Part shown: positions 11,661 to 23,191 of the stretch, piece after piece
How the letters are laid out: the number at the start of each line of letters is the position of its first letter
Numbering within the stretch: the first letter of the stretch is position 1
Assembly: GCA_015680685.1 (NCBI GenBank)
Contig: MNCI01002654.1
Coordinates: forward strand, 7,910-71,909
Direction: 5' to 3'
DNA from: Gnetum montanum
Taxonomy: Eukaryota > Streptophyta > Gnetopsida > Gnetales > Gnetaceae
Length of the DNA: 64,000 nt
Made by a program: the position numbers and the translations under genes
The notes under the pieces: generated by a model
What the model was told of the DNA's origin: nothing
The model's database searches: none
Seen by the model: only the letters and a program-made list of their open reading frames with translations

Positions 11661-12129
11661 ACTGGAGGATAAGAGAGAAAAATGTGTCTTTCTTGCTGTA
11701 AGTGAAGCATCCAAAGCATATAAATTGTATAATTCTCTAACAAAGAAGATTATGACTAACATAGATGTCATCTTCAATGAAGAGAGCAATTGGAATTTGA
11801 ATGAATAGCAACCTACTTCAATTATTTTTGACAGTGAAACTGCAGATTTTATAGCACCTAAAACTATAGAACCAAGAACTACAAACTTTGAAGCATCAAG
11901 AACTATGGAGACTGAAATCCCAAAAGCCATGAAGGTTGAAGCACCAAGAACTGTGGAGGCTGAGACTTCACCAACAGTAGTAGCAATTGAATCTCATCAT
12001 ATTCGAAAAAGACCCTTATGGATGATGGATTATGAGGTAATTGGGATTGACCAATTTCATGACCCAATCACCCACTTTTCTTTGTTTGCACATTGTGATC
12101 CCACAACTTTTGAAAGTGCTATTAAAGAA

Positions 12130-13140
12130 TCAAAATGAAGAAAGGCAATGGAGGATGAAATTAAAGCCATTGAGAGAAATGGTACTTGGGAATTGGTTGA
12201 TCTTCCAAAAGGGCACAAAACCATTGGTGTGAAGTGGGTCTTCAAAATAAAACTAAATGAGACTGAAGTTGACAAGTATAAGGCATGATTGGTAGCTAAG
12301 GAATACAAGAAAGAATATGGGATTAACTATAAGGAATTCTTTGCTTCTGTTGCAAGGCATGATACAATCAAATTGGTGATTGCATTGGTAGCATAAAATT
12401 CATGGCCTATCTTCCAAATTGATATCCAATCTGCATTCTTGCATGGAGACTTGGAGGAATAGGTATTTATTGATCAGCCCCCTAGTTTCGTAAAGCTTGG
12501 TAGTGAGCACAAGGTCTATATATTAAAAAAGGCTTTTTATGGACTATAACAAGCTCCAAGAGCTTGGTATAGTTGTATAAATAACTATTTTTCTAACAAG
12601 GGATTGAAAAAATGTCCATATGAGCATACACTTTTTACAAAGATTGATGGAAGAAAATTGCTCATTGTATATTTATATGTTGATGATCTTATTTTCACTA
12701 GGAATGATAATGATTCATTTGAAAAATTTAAGAAGTCAATGATGGATGAGTTTGAAATGACTAATCTTGGAAAAACACATTACTATCTTGGCATGGAAGT
12801 AGTGCAATCCCCCATTGGAATCTTTATTTCTCAAAAGAAGTATGTTAGAGATATTTTGGAGAGGTTTAAGATGAAGGATTGTAATCCTATAAGCACTCCA
12901 ATTGAGATTGGCTTGAGGTTAAACAAAGATCCTAAAGAAAGCAAGGTGGAGGCTATACTTTACAAGTAAATTCTTGGGAGTCTAATATATTTGACTGCAA
13001 CCATAGCTGATATAATGCATGCTATGAGTCTTATCAACAAATACATGGAGTCTCTAAAGAAGATGCATTTATTGGCTACTAATAGAATATTTTGTTACTT
13101 GCAAGGGACTAAAGATTTTGGGTGGTTTTAAAAGAAAGGT
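12130..13140 (+). pseudogene. pol: Copia reverse transcriptase and start of RNase H
   Basis: Copia RT motifs are in order: GTWELVDLPKGHKTIGVKWV, YKEFFASVARHDTIK, FQIDIQSAFLHGDLEE (catalytic Asp present), YGL-x-QAPRAWY and VYLYVDDLIFTRND (the YVDD active site, near 12680). These are followed by KMKDCNPISTPIE and LLATNRIFCYLQGTKDFG. The frame is broken by several stops, for example at 12288, 12395 and 12461. The text stops making copia sense after KKGD at about 13140. Confidence 0.8.
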
Positions 13141-14394
13141 GACTGTTGATGTCAACCTCGCCTATGCTATTGCATAGGACCATAATAAATAGGATGTAAA
13201 AGAGAATTGGACAAATTAGAAAAGTACCTTTTGGGAATGGCAAAATGGAATGGGATTGACCACTGTCAACTCTGGTATTGTTGTGCAATGTTTCAATGTC
13301 CAAGTAGATTCATGCATCCAACCATGCTTTTGAACTCCACCATTACCATTATTTTTAAAGCACTTGAATGCACTAGTTGCATCATTTTAGCAATGGCTCA
13401 CTATTACCATCACCTAGAAGGAAATACAGAAGATGCAAAAGGCTGTCAATGCAATGCAAAGATTCACAAATCACATCATATATGAAAACTCAAGAATTGA
13501 AGAAGCTATATTCCTTGTTCCACATTACCATCAAAGAATAGAAAAGAGTTCATGGATGTTCCATAATTAAGGGATATTCTACAATTCAATACTGTAGCAC
13601 ATGCCCCATCTCACTGAGAACCTCCAACAAACAAAGAGCAACCACCGTGGATCTATTATCGGTGGTCCCTTTGTAGCAGCATTTCACCATACAATTAAAC
13701 AAGATGCCACTAAAGCAAAGAAACTAAATCGTGTCAAAGAAAATAAATTCTCACTACAATACTAAAGTATGGAATAGAGAAATATAATACCATGTACAAA
13801 ATATGATTTTAAGATAGCCACTAATTTTAAACTTCGGTTATTTTATTTTATTTCACATTTAAGTTCTATTCATTAGATAAGTCATATCCATCATCTTTGT
13901 TTAAACAAAACCCACAAAGTTTACAGTATCTATCCCTTTAAACACCCGTGCCATGGCTGCATTGATGGTTGCAAGGCATTTTGCATCAATGGGGAAGTGC
14001 ACGTTACATGGGCAATGTCAATTGACGGTGTTTAACAGTGGTTCTTTTTCCCGTGGTGCATGCAGACAACCATAAAGAACAAAGTAGCAGGCATCATTAG
14101 GGGAAGGGCCTGGAGAAGCAACTTGGGCAGAGCCTCTTCTTTGACGTCGGCTGTGTCAGATGTGTTGGCAGCATATGTGAAACAAGACAACGACTAACGA
14201 TGGGTGATAGTGGCCTCTATAGTCAGCAGGTAACATGTGTGACACAAGACAACGGTTGACGATGCGGTTCCTTGCCACACAGACACGACAAAATTGTAGT
14301 TTTGTTCTTGCTATGGTGGCTAACAATTGATCCAGAAGCTGATGCACAGCAAAGGTGGTAGACGTGGATAGCAGCTAATGCGTAATAGATCGAC
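13141..14394. other. Unassigned segment at the left of a nested insertion
   Basis: It begins TGTTGATGTCAACC just where the copia RNase H frame stops. The opposite boundary at 25764 ends ACGCATCA, so the block is bounded by short inverted TTGATG/CATCAA ends. No target duplication or long terminal repeat could be confirmed. Small open frames (13207-13485, 14223-14501) show nothing recognisable. Confidence 0.35.
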
Positions 14395-14402
14395 TTGGGG
14401 AT

Positions 14403-15823
14403 CATAGTTGCCGGAAACGGAAACGGCGCAACGTGACGGCAACGGCAACCAAACCGCAAAAAAACAGGCGCAACGTGACGGCAACGGCAACCAAACCGCA
14501 AAAAATCAGGTTGCGAAAAAGAAACCAGCTTTAAATATAGAACCTTAGTAACTTTAGCAATTTTTATATTTTAATAAAATTATGTGCATATTTCTTTGGT
14601 CATAGAACAACAATTTAAAATGCAATACAATATAATGATTTTTATATATAAAAGTTTACAATATTTTTATTTATTGGTATCTAAGAACAATTACCCATTA
14701 GAAGTTGTAAAATAGTTTATTTAAAAAATAAATATTTTTTGAAGAAAATTAATAAAAAAACAAAAATATATATTAAGAACAATTTTGGTCAATTTAGGGG
14801 TGGGCTTTCTTAATTCGATTGCCCTCGGAAGTTTCCTTTTGTGGGCGTGAAATACATGTGAAATTTTTTGCATTTGCGTTTTCGTTACGCTGATTTGATG
14901 TTTTAATCTTTATCTCTGAAGCACAAAAACTTCATATTCAGGAATTGATAAAATTCAGGAAGGCACTGTAAAATATTCAGTCGTGTAATACAAAACCCAA
15001 CTACGTGGTTTATTGTAAGCAAAACACAGGCGAAACGTCATAATTTTGCGTCTTAACCACTTCTTCGGTTGCCGTGATACCCAGGGAAGGAAATCCTAAT
15101 TCCTTTCTATTAGGAACTTTAATCATTTAATCATTTATAATTTCATATTTCAGTCATATACTGATGAGGGCTTTGCTTTTAAAAAAAATTGTCCATCATA
15201 ATATCATATGATTTGTTTTAGATGTTAATTTCCTAAGTAAGAACTTCTGTTTTTAGCACTCAGGATTAAAATATACTTGGGGTGCAGTTCCGAGTTTGCA
15301 AAATTGTAAGGGAAGTTTCCCGTGTTGGAGGACGAAAAACAGAGTCAGGAAAAGGTCAATCTGGATGTTAAAATTGAGCCAGGACCGACTTATTAAAAGA
15401 AAAATTGAAGGAATTTTGAACTGGTCTGCTAAATCTGAAAGGTCTCAAAGGTTTCAATGAACACAATTAAAAACATCAATTTCAAAATTAAATGACTCAC
15501 GTCACTGAGGCCGAACATATTCTTCTAATCAAACATTTCTTTGTAATCCTGTTTAAGGAAGAGCTGCCAAAAATAACAAAAACATTAATTATATTGAGGT
15601 GTGGAACCTTGAATGCAGTTGTTGAGAATAAAATCAAAAAATAAAATCAAAGGAAATGAAACCTGTCAAAAACGCAACGAAACGTGAAAGAAACGTTTCA
15701 GTTTGCCCAGAAACACTTCGCCCGTGACGGTTACTGTTCATGAGAGGCGTTTTGAAAGGGGATCCCGTTTCCGCAACGAAAAACGTGAAACGTTATGAAT
15801 CCGTTGCGTTTCTGGCAACATAG
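14403..15823. mobile_element. hAT-like non-autonomous DNA transposon
   Basis: The left end reads CATAGTTGCCGGAAACG. The reverse complement of the right end reads CTATGTTGCCAGAAACG, matching at 13 of 17 bases. Flanks are TTGGGGAT (14395-14402) and CTGGGGAT (15824-15831), a 7/8 match of an 8-bp target duplication, the size made by hAT elements. Just inside the left end is a tandem pair of about 48 bp containing GGCGCAACGTGACGGCAACG (about 14421-14506). The right subterminal region is likewise rich in CGCAACGAAA/ACGTGAAA words, which resemble subterminal transposase-binding repeats. The interior has no transposase ORF. Confidence 0.7.
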
Positions 15824-15831
15824 CTGGGGAT

Positions 15832-16236
15832 AGCAACAGTGGTCACGGTTGAGATTGGCACGTGAACTTGTGGCATGCATGTTCAATAAAAAATAGTGGA
15901 CAGATTTGCAGCTCTCTCTCTGAGATAGTAGACACTATGACGGTGGACAAGCGACAGTAACGGACGGCATTTTTCTTTTTCTTTTTTTCTCTCTTTCTTT
16001 TTCTTTTTTTCTCTCTTTCAACTTGTAGAAGTCTCTCTCCCCGTAAATAGACAGCAACGACAGTGCATACGCAAAACATGGATGGCATGGGCATTAGCAG
16101 TAGAATTGCATGGTTTCTTGATTGGTGTGTTTTCTGTCATTAACACAATGGTCAACATTGAAAAACAAAATTACTGGAAAAATCCAAAACTAGTGGAGAG
16201 ACAACAGGATTTTCTTTCTGGCCGATACCCATCACA
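15832..16236. other. Spacer with pyrimidine tract
   Basis: No gene is visible. A TTTTTCTTTTTCTTTTTTTC-type tract occupies 15968-16020. This is the left flank of the LTR element at 16242; its right-hand continuation starts at 25285. Confidence 0.5.
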
Positions 16237-16241
16237 CACTC

Positions 16242-16662
16242 TGTGAGAGATGTCCCAAGTGGTGGTTCCCTTGGGCTCTCCCCATGGTTCGGGGGCCATG
16301 GAACACTCTGAGGCACCCTCAGGTGGCTTTCAAGTGTTACAAAACCCACCCGGGCTTGGTGGTACCAAGCTAGCAATAGGACACCCTCCTCTTGCAACTC
16401 TCTTCTTTAAGTCCTTTTCCTTCCCTCTTCTCGATGGAGAACTACATGGCCCTGATTCTACGACGGTCGTAGATATGTAGGCAGCCAAGACTGGATAGTT
16501 TTGGTGTGGTGCCATGCCACACCTTGTACCAGATCGCGAGGGATCTGGGGGTGAGGTACCTTCCCTTGTAGGTGCATCGTCTCCCTTTCCATCGATGTGG
16601 TCTACGAGGTTGTGTGTGCTTGTTTACTTGGTTCTCTTCTGCTTGCACTCGTGAGAGGCTTG
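16242..16662 (+). repeat. 5' LTR, 3'-truncated
   Basis: It begins TGTGAGAGATGTCCC. Homology to the 3' LTR stops abruptly after ACTCGTGAGAGGCTTG, so about 98 bp including the expected ...TTACA end are missing. This marks the breakpoint of an internal rearrangement. Confidence 0.8.
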
Positions 16663-17399
16663 ACTGGGATGTATGAAACAAAACCCAGATCTCCCAAGAT
16701 GAGACAGAAATGCTTGGTATCTTAAGTTGTTTTCAAGGGAAAATTGAAGTTGGGTAAGACTTGTGAACCCATGTCTTCTCTTAGTTGGTGACAGTTCCAC
16801 GATTTGGTTCTATTGGCTATATTGACTACTTGGGCACGTATGAGGGTTGTGATACTTACCTATGGAAGAAACCTCCCAAAGAGGATCCTTCCTGCAAGTG
16901 CAAAATCTACTGAAAGGTGTTGATCGTGAGACTGGCAATCGTTCTTGATATAGTGGGGAAATGTAAATTCTAAGAATGTTGATGTTCCTCGGAGAATTCA
17001 TGATTTGGTTACTCTTAGAGGTGACTCTATATTGTTCCTTGACCTTGTGTTCAGAAAATGGTGCTTGTCCCATAACTTGGTGTGGGAAGGATGGCTTGCA
17101 TGTGGAAAATGTGGGTGACCCTTCTCCATGAACGGGATATTATGGTTGCATTTGATGATGTGCTTATAGCTGATATGAGACAGGTGATGGAGGATTGTCA
17201 TGGGGTTGGTTGCCCAATTGACCCTCCCTTGTTCTAACATTCGAGCAGACATTCTCGATGTTGGACAATCATAAGAGGTGTTGCTGAAAGTTTGGGCTTG
17301 TTGTATGTAGCCTCTTCGAGAAGTTTCCAAATAGATTTTTGGATCTTCTCTCTCTCGTTGGAATACTAGGGAATGATGAATGATGGATTGAGGCATGCG
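16663..17399. other. Unassigned DNA between truncated LTR and viral leader
   Basis: No ORF with recognisable motifs is visible. Overlapping short frames at 16810-17073 and 16998-17396 (minus) look non-coding. The segment could be leftover interior of the LTR element or part of the viral leader; the boundary with viral sequence is not visible. Confidence 0.4.
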
Positions 17400-17940
17400 A
17401 TGCTGGTGTCTGCAGACGGCAAGGTCAACCTCAAAGATCTACCCTTGTACCTTGTTTGTAAGGGAGAACATGCTTGACTCCCTTCATACTAGCTTGAACA
17501 AAAATGATGAGAAAAGAGATTGCGCACAGTACTGATGCATGTGGAATCAGTGCTTAGATGGTTGCACTGGTGAGACCCGATGGGTCTGGATGCGAGTAGT
17601 AGAACATGGAGTTCTGACAAGCATGAGTTGCTTGCTGAGACATGGCTCTTAGGAGCATGTCCTCCAAACATGGCACATACGCTCAAACCAATGTCCAATC
17701 TATTAATCACACTTTTGTACAGATACAGATCTTACATGGACATAGCGCATGAATGCTTTCAGATGTGCACAACGCAGCAATCTGAGATATCTCTGTGTAC
17801 ACACTCACACATACAGACTATTCCAACAGGAACGCTTGCAACGACGCATGGCGCAACACATTACGATCTCTCTGCAGGATAACTTACACACAGCATATCA
17901 GGGATGTTTTAAGGAGAGCAAAGCGCGTCACCCTTAGATA
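17400..17940 (-). other. Probable pararetroviral leader
   Basis: This lies downstream of the TATA box and primer-site candidate on the minus strand. It holds only short frames (for example 17489-17710, 73 codons), as expected of the ORF-poor leaders of caulimovirids. The low-coordinate limit is a guess. Confidence 0.4.
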
Positions 17941-17952
17941 CCTCTGATAGCA
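17941..17952 (-). other. Candidate tRNA-Met primer binding site
   Basis: The minus strand reads TGCTATCAGAGG, matching 10 of 12 bases of the TGGTATCAGAGC primer site used by Caulimoviridae. It lies about 120 bases downstream of the TATA box. In characterised tungro- and badnaviruses the distance is usually several hundred bases, so the leader would be short or partly deleted. Confidence 0.5.
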
Positions 17953-18071
17953 AACACTCTTAGAACTAAGAACTAAGGACTGAAAGAAAGACTGCTACTA
18001 GACTTCAGACTCTCTTGCTTGCTTGCTAGATTGATCGATTGATCGGTGCCCTTACAAAGAACTGAGGGGTT

Positions 18072-18081
18072 CCTTATATAG
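18072..18081 (-). promoter_or_regulatory. Pararetroviral TATA box
   Basis: The minus strand reads CTCCTATATAAGGAACC, very close to the CTATATAAGGA core of caulimovirid full-length-transcript promoters. It lies after the last viral ORF and before the primer site, exactly where the genomic promoter is expected. Transcription would start near 18045. Confidence 0.75.
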
Positions 18082-18193
18082 GAGAGGAACCGCCTTGGAG
18101 GTAAGTGGATGCTGACACAGCATATCGCACTATAGGATATGCATTGATTACAAATCTTACTATTTAGATCCACTTTTACTATTTGGCCTACTT

Positions 18194-19135
18194 TTACTGT
18201 TCTGCACCGCTGTCATCACTATCTCTTGGAGTCGTGGGTGCCTCGGATTCATTTTGTCCTTCATCACTGTCAGAAGTGGGAAATGATAGGACAGGTCCTG
18301 GATTATGCCATCTGACATGCCATGTGCCACCTTCACTGTGGAGCAAACGAAAAGCCGGATCATAATTATAAGGTTCCAGTGTGGAAGGATAGCAATGATT
18401 CTCCTGGCAATGCATATTGATTTCATAAGCAGTTGTTGTCAGGACGTCTTGGTACCAAGCTAATCTCCACGGATNGAGCAGTTGTTGTCAGGACGTCTTG
18501 GTACCAAGCTAATCTCCACGGATTCTGCCAATCTGTTCACCTGCATAAACTAGTTGTAATAAAATAAGATGGATAATAATCTTGGAAGGCGAAATGAGCC
18601 ATGGTTTGGGAACTCGTGAAATATTGGAAGTCACCATGAGGATAGGCTCGTAATCTATGGATCTGGGCAGGATCATAATTCATTGGAAAATATGTTACAG
18701 TATGGCCATACAATGCCCACCATTCCCAAAATGGATGATTGTCAGGAGGACAATCGAGAGCATAGGTAAAGTCGATGTGGTAGACATGACAATCAGAAGG
18801 TTTAAACCTTGGCCAATGGATTATTGAGGGAGAGTCTTCTTTTGGTTATGTTAGATGCACACAATCATCAACAAACAAATTAGCATGGAGGCTGGCTTTT
18901 ACATGGATTGGTGGATACAGATCATCAAGAACAGCATTTGGATGACCAAAATACGTGTAGGAGACATGAGGACTCATATCTCGAACATAAGAGTGATACA
19001 CATAAACATCCCAGTCATCATGAGCATCCATATGCACACCAGTTATTTGTGATTGGGTTAGATACAAACGATTCAAATTACAAGGGAGAACTCTGTGGCT
19101 TGAACGAAGCTCCCATCCTTCGTGCAAGTATGTGG
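18194..19135 (-). pseudogene. Viral ORF downstream of RNase H (ORF4-like), no ATG, broken
   Basis: About 300 codons run from the splice-acceptor position to a stop at 18194. Composition is gene-like: aromatic-rich blocks with HPFWEWWALYGHTVTYFPMN and HSEGGTWHVRWHNPGPVLSF. The Ser/Asp/Glu-rich acidic tail has SDSDEGQNESEAPTTPRDSD. There are in-frame stops at 18846 and 18537 and a 49-base duplication at an N (18428-18523) that shifts the frame. An in-frame TAA lies just upstream of the acceptor and no ATG opens the frame. I recognise no domain. Position matches ORF4 of rice tungro bacilliform virus, or the ORF VI region of caulimoviruses, but similarity to either was not seen. Decay is modest, so the frame was probably constrained when the virus was active. 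Confidence 0.65.
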
Positions 19136-19152
19136 CTGCAAAAGAAACACAA
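19136..19152 (-). promoter_or_regulatory. 3' splice site heading the downstream viral ORF
   Basis: The minus strand reads ATTGTGTTTCTTTTGCAG followed by CC. It has a pyrimidine-rich stretch and CAG at the ideal spacing, placed between the RNase H stop (19215) and the body of the next frame. Because the frame has no ATG, splicing from an upstream exon would supply its start, as known for rice tungro bacilliform virus ORF4. The donor was not identified and may lie in the missing 5' part. Confidence 0.6.
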
Positions 19153-19214
19153 TATTAGTGTTGAAATTCTCTAGTCAGATAGTCCGCCAGATTATTCTCT
19201 TTGCCACTTCAATA

Positions 19215-21821
19215 CTATGTTTTATAATTAAAATTTGCTAAAAATAAAGACCATCTAATTAAACGAGTATGGGCAACCTTATTTAAATGTTTAGTTTGTA
19301 AATATTTATCAAAATATTTTAAATCTAACCTAAGGATAAATTCTTGTTCTTGAAGAAACAGACGAAACTTTTCAATGCCACGGATTATGGCAAGGAGCTC
19401 TTTATGAGTAGAATGGTAATTCAGTTCGGCAGGATTAAACTTACCGCTTGCATACCTGCAGATATACGTCATATCATGTAATTCCTCTTTTAAGACTGCT
19501 CCCCAAAATTCTTCTGATGCATCTGTTTCAAGGATCAATTTCCCATTTGTGTGTAACCGTAAATATGGAAGTTTTGTACATTGACCTTTTAAACATTTTA
19601 CTGCATCAGTGTGAGCTTGACTCCATGGTTGTGGGTTGTTTGTTAATTGTGGGTTTAAAATATTGCGATCTTTGGCAAGATCCTTATAAAACCCCGATAA
19701 GTAATTTAAACAACCGAGAAATCGTTGGAGTTGTGTTTTGTCTGTGATGATATCAAGAAAATTCTTAATATTCGTAAGAATATGTTGTTGTAGACTAATT
19801 TGCCCATTTTTAATTACTACACCTAAAAAATTTACTTCATCAATTGCAATCTGGATTTTCTTCTCCGAAGGAGATAGTACTAATCCATTTTGATCAATAA
19901 GCTCATAGAGCTTCTGTAGATGCTGTTGATGTTCTTCAGCGTTTTTAGACATTACTAATATATCATCTATATAAACCAATATAAAAGGATAATCTTTAAA
20001 GATCGCATTCATAAAGGACTGGAAAATAGAAGGAGCTATTTTGATACTAAAAGGTAAGATAGTCCATTCGTAAAGGCCTTGTGGAACTGTAAAAGCTGTT
20101 TTCCAGCGATCTTCTGGTACTATCTGGATTTGCCAGAATCCACTCTTAAGATCAAACTTTGAGTAAATATGTGTTCCTTGTAAGCATTGAAATAAATCAT
20201 CTTTACTAGGGATTGGATGTTGAACAGATTTGATAATTGCATTTAGTGGTTTGTAGTTGACCACTAATCTCTTTTTTCCCCTAGTTAATTCGGCACGCTT
20301 ATTCACATAGAAGGCTACACAGGAAAACATGCTAGTGCTAGGTTGTATCATTCCTTTTTCTAACAATTGTTGTATTTCCTGGGCGCATTCTTCTTTCAGT
20401 TGTGGGGACATCCCAATATGATGTGCTTTTGATTCTGGTTGCACATCGTCTAATAATTCTATTCTGCACCAATGTTGCTTTTTATGACGGAAGGCTGTTG
20501 GATCATCACTAGCAACAGTAACTAGTTTGGCGCGTAGCTGATCAAAGTTTGTTTCTCGGGATTGGATCTGATTGACAATACATTGTGTTTTTGGAATTTT
20601 ATACTTAGTTTTTGTAAACCTATTTACTGGGGTAAAGTTTCTGAAAAATTTATGCTTGCCTAAGTAAACATGTCTAGGAGACACCATATAAGGTTCTAAT
20701 AATGCTAAATTATCTACTCCTATTACCATATCATATGAAAGCCAATTAATTGCATTAATTTGTAAAGGAAAAGTAGAGTTATCAGGTAGCTGTATGGGTA
20801 ATGTATACTTACGATTAATCGTTGTAGTTGCTTTGTTGAAATTCACGATTAACCTTACTTGTTCTTCCCATAAGTATTCTGGTATGATGGTTTCATTGGC
20901 GAGTGTTATCTCTGCTCCTAAATCTATTAATGCATCTACAAGATATGGTTTAAAACCTTTTAATTTAATCCAAAAAGTGCATAAAGGAGTACATACCTTT
21001 CTTTCATTTTGATTTACCCTGATCATATGAATCTGGGCTATCTCCTGTTCATATTCTTGATGAAATTTAGCTTCGTCCTCAGCCTGTAATTTCTCTATTT
21101 CTTTTTTGGCTTTTTCAATAAAAGCTTTTAATTTCTTTATCTTGATTTTTCGATTACAAGTATTGGTTTGAGGTTGTACTTGCTGATGTCGAGTTTCTTC
21201 TTCCTGTAGCCATTCTTCTAACTCTTCCCTTTGTTCAGTATCGGATTCTAGAGGTTGGCTATCATAGGATGGATTTATCTCTTTTTCATATTTTTTCAAA
21301 GCCTTTACTTCAGCTTTCTTTTCTCTAATCTGTTTATCTAACTGAATATAAACTGTTAGGTCTTCTATAGGCGTATGCTTTAACTTATGTTTAAGCCTTT
21401 CTAATCTAATTTTAGCTAATGTTAACTCATCCTGTATCCTTTTTGTTTCAGATGTCGATGTATGTTTGGAGGAGGATGCACGATTCATATTACAATAATA
21501 AACATCACCGTCAAATGAATCAGAGGGATTATTTTCATAATCAGATGCTAATCCTGTATCATAATTCTTCCAATATTCATCTGGACTATCGTCATGGTCA
21601 GAAATAGAAGGTGATGATGGACATAAATCTTCTCGGGGATTATAATAAATATCATCCATTTCTGGATCAGATATCCATTCGAAATGTGTTTCCCGAAGAT
21701 TATGTTTCTTAACAAAATGTACTTTCTTTTTATCTTTGTCCTTGTTGGGACAATATGGTGCAATATGTGGACCTCCGCAAATAAAACATTTTACGTTTTT
21801 ACGACCTATGGGTTTTTGATG
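19215..21821 (-). pseudogene. pol: Viral zinc finger, protease, reverse transcriptase and RNase H
   Basis: An 814-codon frame (21659-19215) is open, and the same frame continues upstream to the stop at 21822. Upstream of its first ATG is CFICGGPHIAPYCP, a finger with C-x2-C-x3-H-x4-C spacing, one residue shorter than usual. Coiled-coil-prone Lys/Glu stretches lie at residues 70-125 and 140-210. The protease motif is LIDLGAE at 244-250, with D-L-G replacing D-S/T-G. RT runs about 415-640, with FDLKSGFWQI at 502-511 and the YIDD active site at 563-566. RNase H has TDAS at 712-715, THKE at 751-754 and LDLKYFD at 778-784. A single long frame suggests recent integration or little decay of this part, yet the DLG protease would probably be inactive. 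Confidence 0.92.
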
Positions 21822-22745
21822 TCACCTAAAAAATCCAGGATACTTTTTGACTCTTCGTCGTGGAGGAGATGATTGTTCTTTTCTCCGGCATTGTTTTCTT
21901 GGTTTGGATCTAGACGAAGATCCTCTATGACAGTTAGAGCATTGTCGTTGAGATTTTTCTTTTTGTTTGTTTTTGAATTTTTCTTCAGGACATAATTCTA
22001 AACATAAACTCTTACCTAATCTATTATTTAATTTCTTAACTAATTGTTGTGTTTCTTGAGTGTAACACAACTCTCTATTTGTCTGTTCTAAGAACTGTCT
22101 AATCTGTCCAAAACTCATATTCGCAATACAAAGATTTTTCTTTTTCAGTTCTGCCATATATGTATTGTAGAATGGTTGAGGAAGACACCCAATGAGATGT
22201 TCCTTGGCTGCTACTTCCTGTGTGAGTTTACCATAATAATACCAAGATTCCATGGCATCAAGAAATCCTGATAATTGTTGGATTTTATGTAATCGAGCCT
22301 TGAAGAAACGATCACGATAAACATCCACCAAATTTGCTTTAAAACCAATAAACTCTTTAATAATAGCATTCAAGAAAATAACTATTGGTTGGGTAATCAA
22401 CCTAGTTTTAATGGAAGTTGGAATATGACTCCACCATCTCCGCAAGTTTCCTTGGAAGTTATAGGTAGCGTTCATAATCGCTTGTAGTGTTGATTTCTTG
22501 GCAAAATCTATTTGGATAGTTAAATAAGATTGGATGGCATCTAAGACATCCTGACGTTCTTTCAAATCCTTGTTGTCCATCTTGAACTTAGGTTGTATAT
22601 CACCAGCTTTGCGGGATTGCATCAACATGGCTTCAGTGGCTTCCTGTACTTGTTCTCCTGTTCGTGCTAGAAGAACAACTTCTTCAGCTCTTTCATCATC
22701 GATCTCAAATTCAGATGCACTATGTGCACTGTCACCTTCATTTTA
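21822..22745 (-). pseudogene. Viral coat protein region
   Basis: The frame runs from a frame change near 22744 to a TGA at 21822, in the same register as the polymerase. It begins with acidic FEIDDERAEEVVLLARTGEQ. The core contains the caulimovirid capsid-like blocks NFQGNLRRWWSHIP, FIGFKANLVDVYRDRFFKAR and IQQLSGFLDAMESWYYYG. The end is strongly basic with CSNCHRGSSSRSKPRKQCRR. It packages viral DNA or RNA as a polyprotein product. The TGA separates it from the zinc finger normally at the capsid C-terminus. Confidence 0.85.
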
Positions 22746-23191
22746 TGGATTTGGGCTTTTCCCTTTTTAACCCTTTGTGTTCTTTGACATTGCTTAAAAG
22801 CTTCTATATCCTTATGAGCTAAGGCAGGTAGAGATGATGGAACGAATAATGAGATTTCTGAGGCTGATGAAGATAAAGGAGGAGCCGATGGTTTAGGAGA
22901 TTGTGGACCTAAACCAGACATTCTTTCAAATTTTCTATAAAGCAAACCTGTATTCACATCTGTATTATTATTTAACTGATACATACGTTCTAATATGGTC
23001 ATCTGCGTTCTATTACTATACTCTAGTTCTTGTAAAGCAGTATTAGTCCAATTTAAAAGACAAATAGTATCTGAAGGTCTTTCTGCTGCTTTCTTAGTCT
23101 GTAGAGTATATACGTACTCTTCTTCAGGTACACCTTCAGGTTTATTTTGAACAAAATCGAACCCTTTTACTTCTAATGGAGTTAGACGGTC
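22746..23191 (-). pseudogene. Linker between movement and coat protein
   Basis: It is in the movement-protein register after a TAA at 23192, open to 22667. It contains LNWTNTALQELEYSNRTQMT and a Pro/Ser-rich segment (GPQSPKPSAPPLSSSASEIS). The useful reading moves to the coat-protein register near an A-run at about 22744, consistent with a one-base loss. Confidence 0.7.

Larger units (their letters stand above)
9812..13140 (+). mobile_element. Ty1/copia retrotransposon, left portion, degenerate
   Basis: Gag, integrase-region and RT modules appear in copia order (gag, GAG-pre-integrase, integrase, RT, RNase H) on the plus strand with many stops. No 5' LTR or primer site could be recognised before gag; the DUF247-like fragment is there instead. 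The RNase H domain breaks off at about 13140 and its continuation is found at 25765, so the element appears split by later insertions. Confidence 0.8.

Noticed and set aside
15843-16094. Lys/Arg-rich minus-strand frame
   Set aside because: Caused by the pyrimidine tract at 15968-16020.
18183-18426. Other frames over the viral downstream ORF
   Set aside because: The chosen register is the only one that continues over the whole 18194-19135 interval with few stops.
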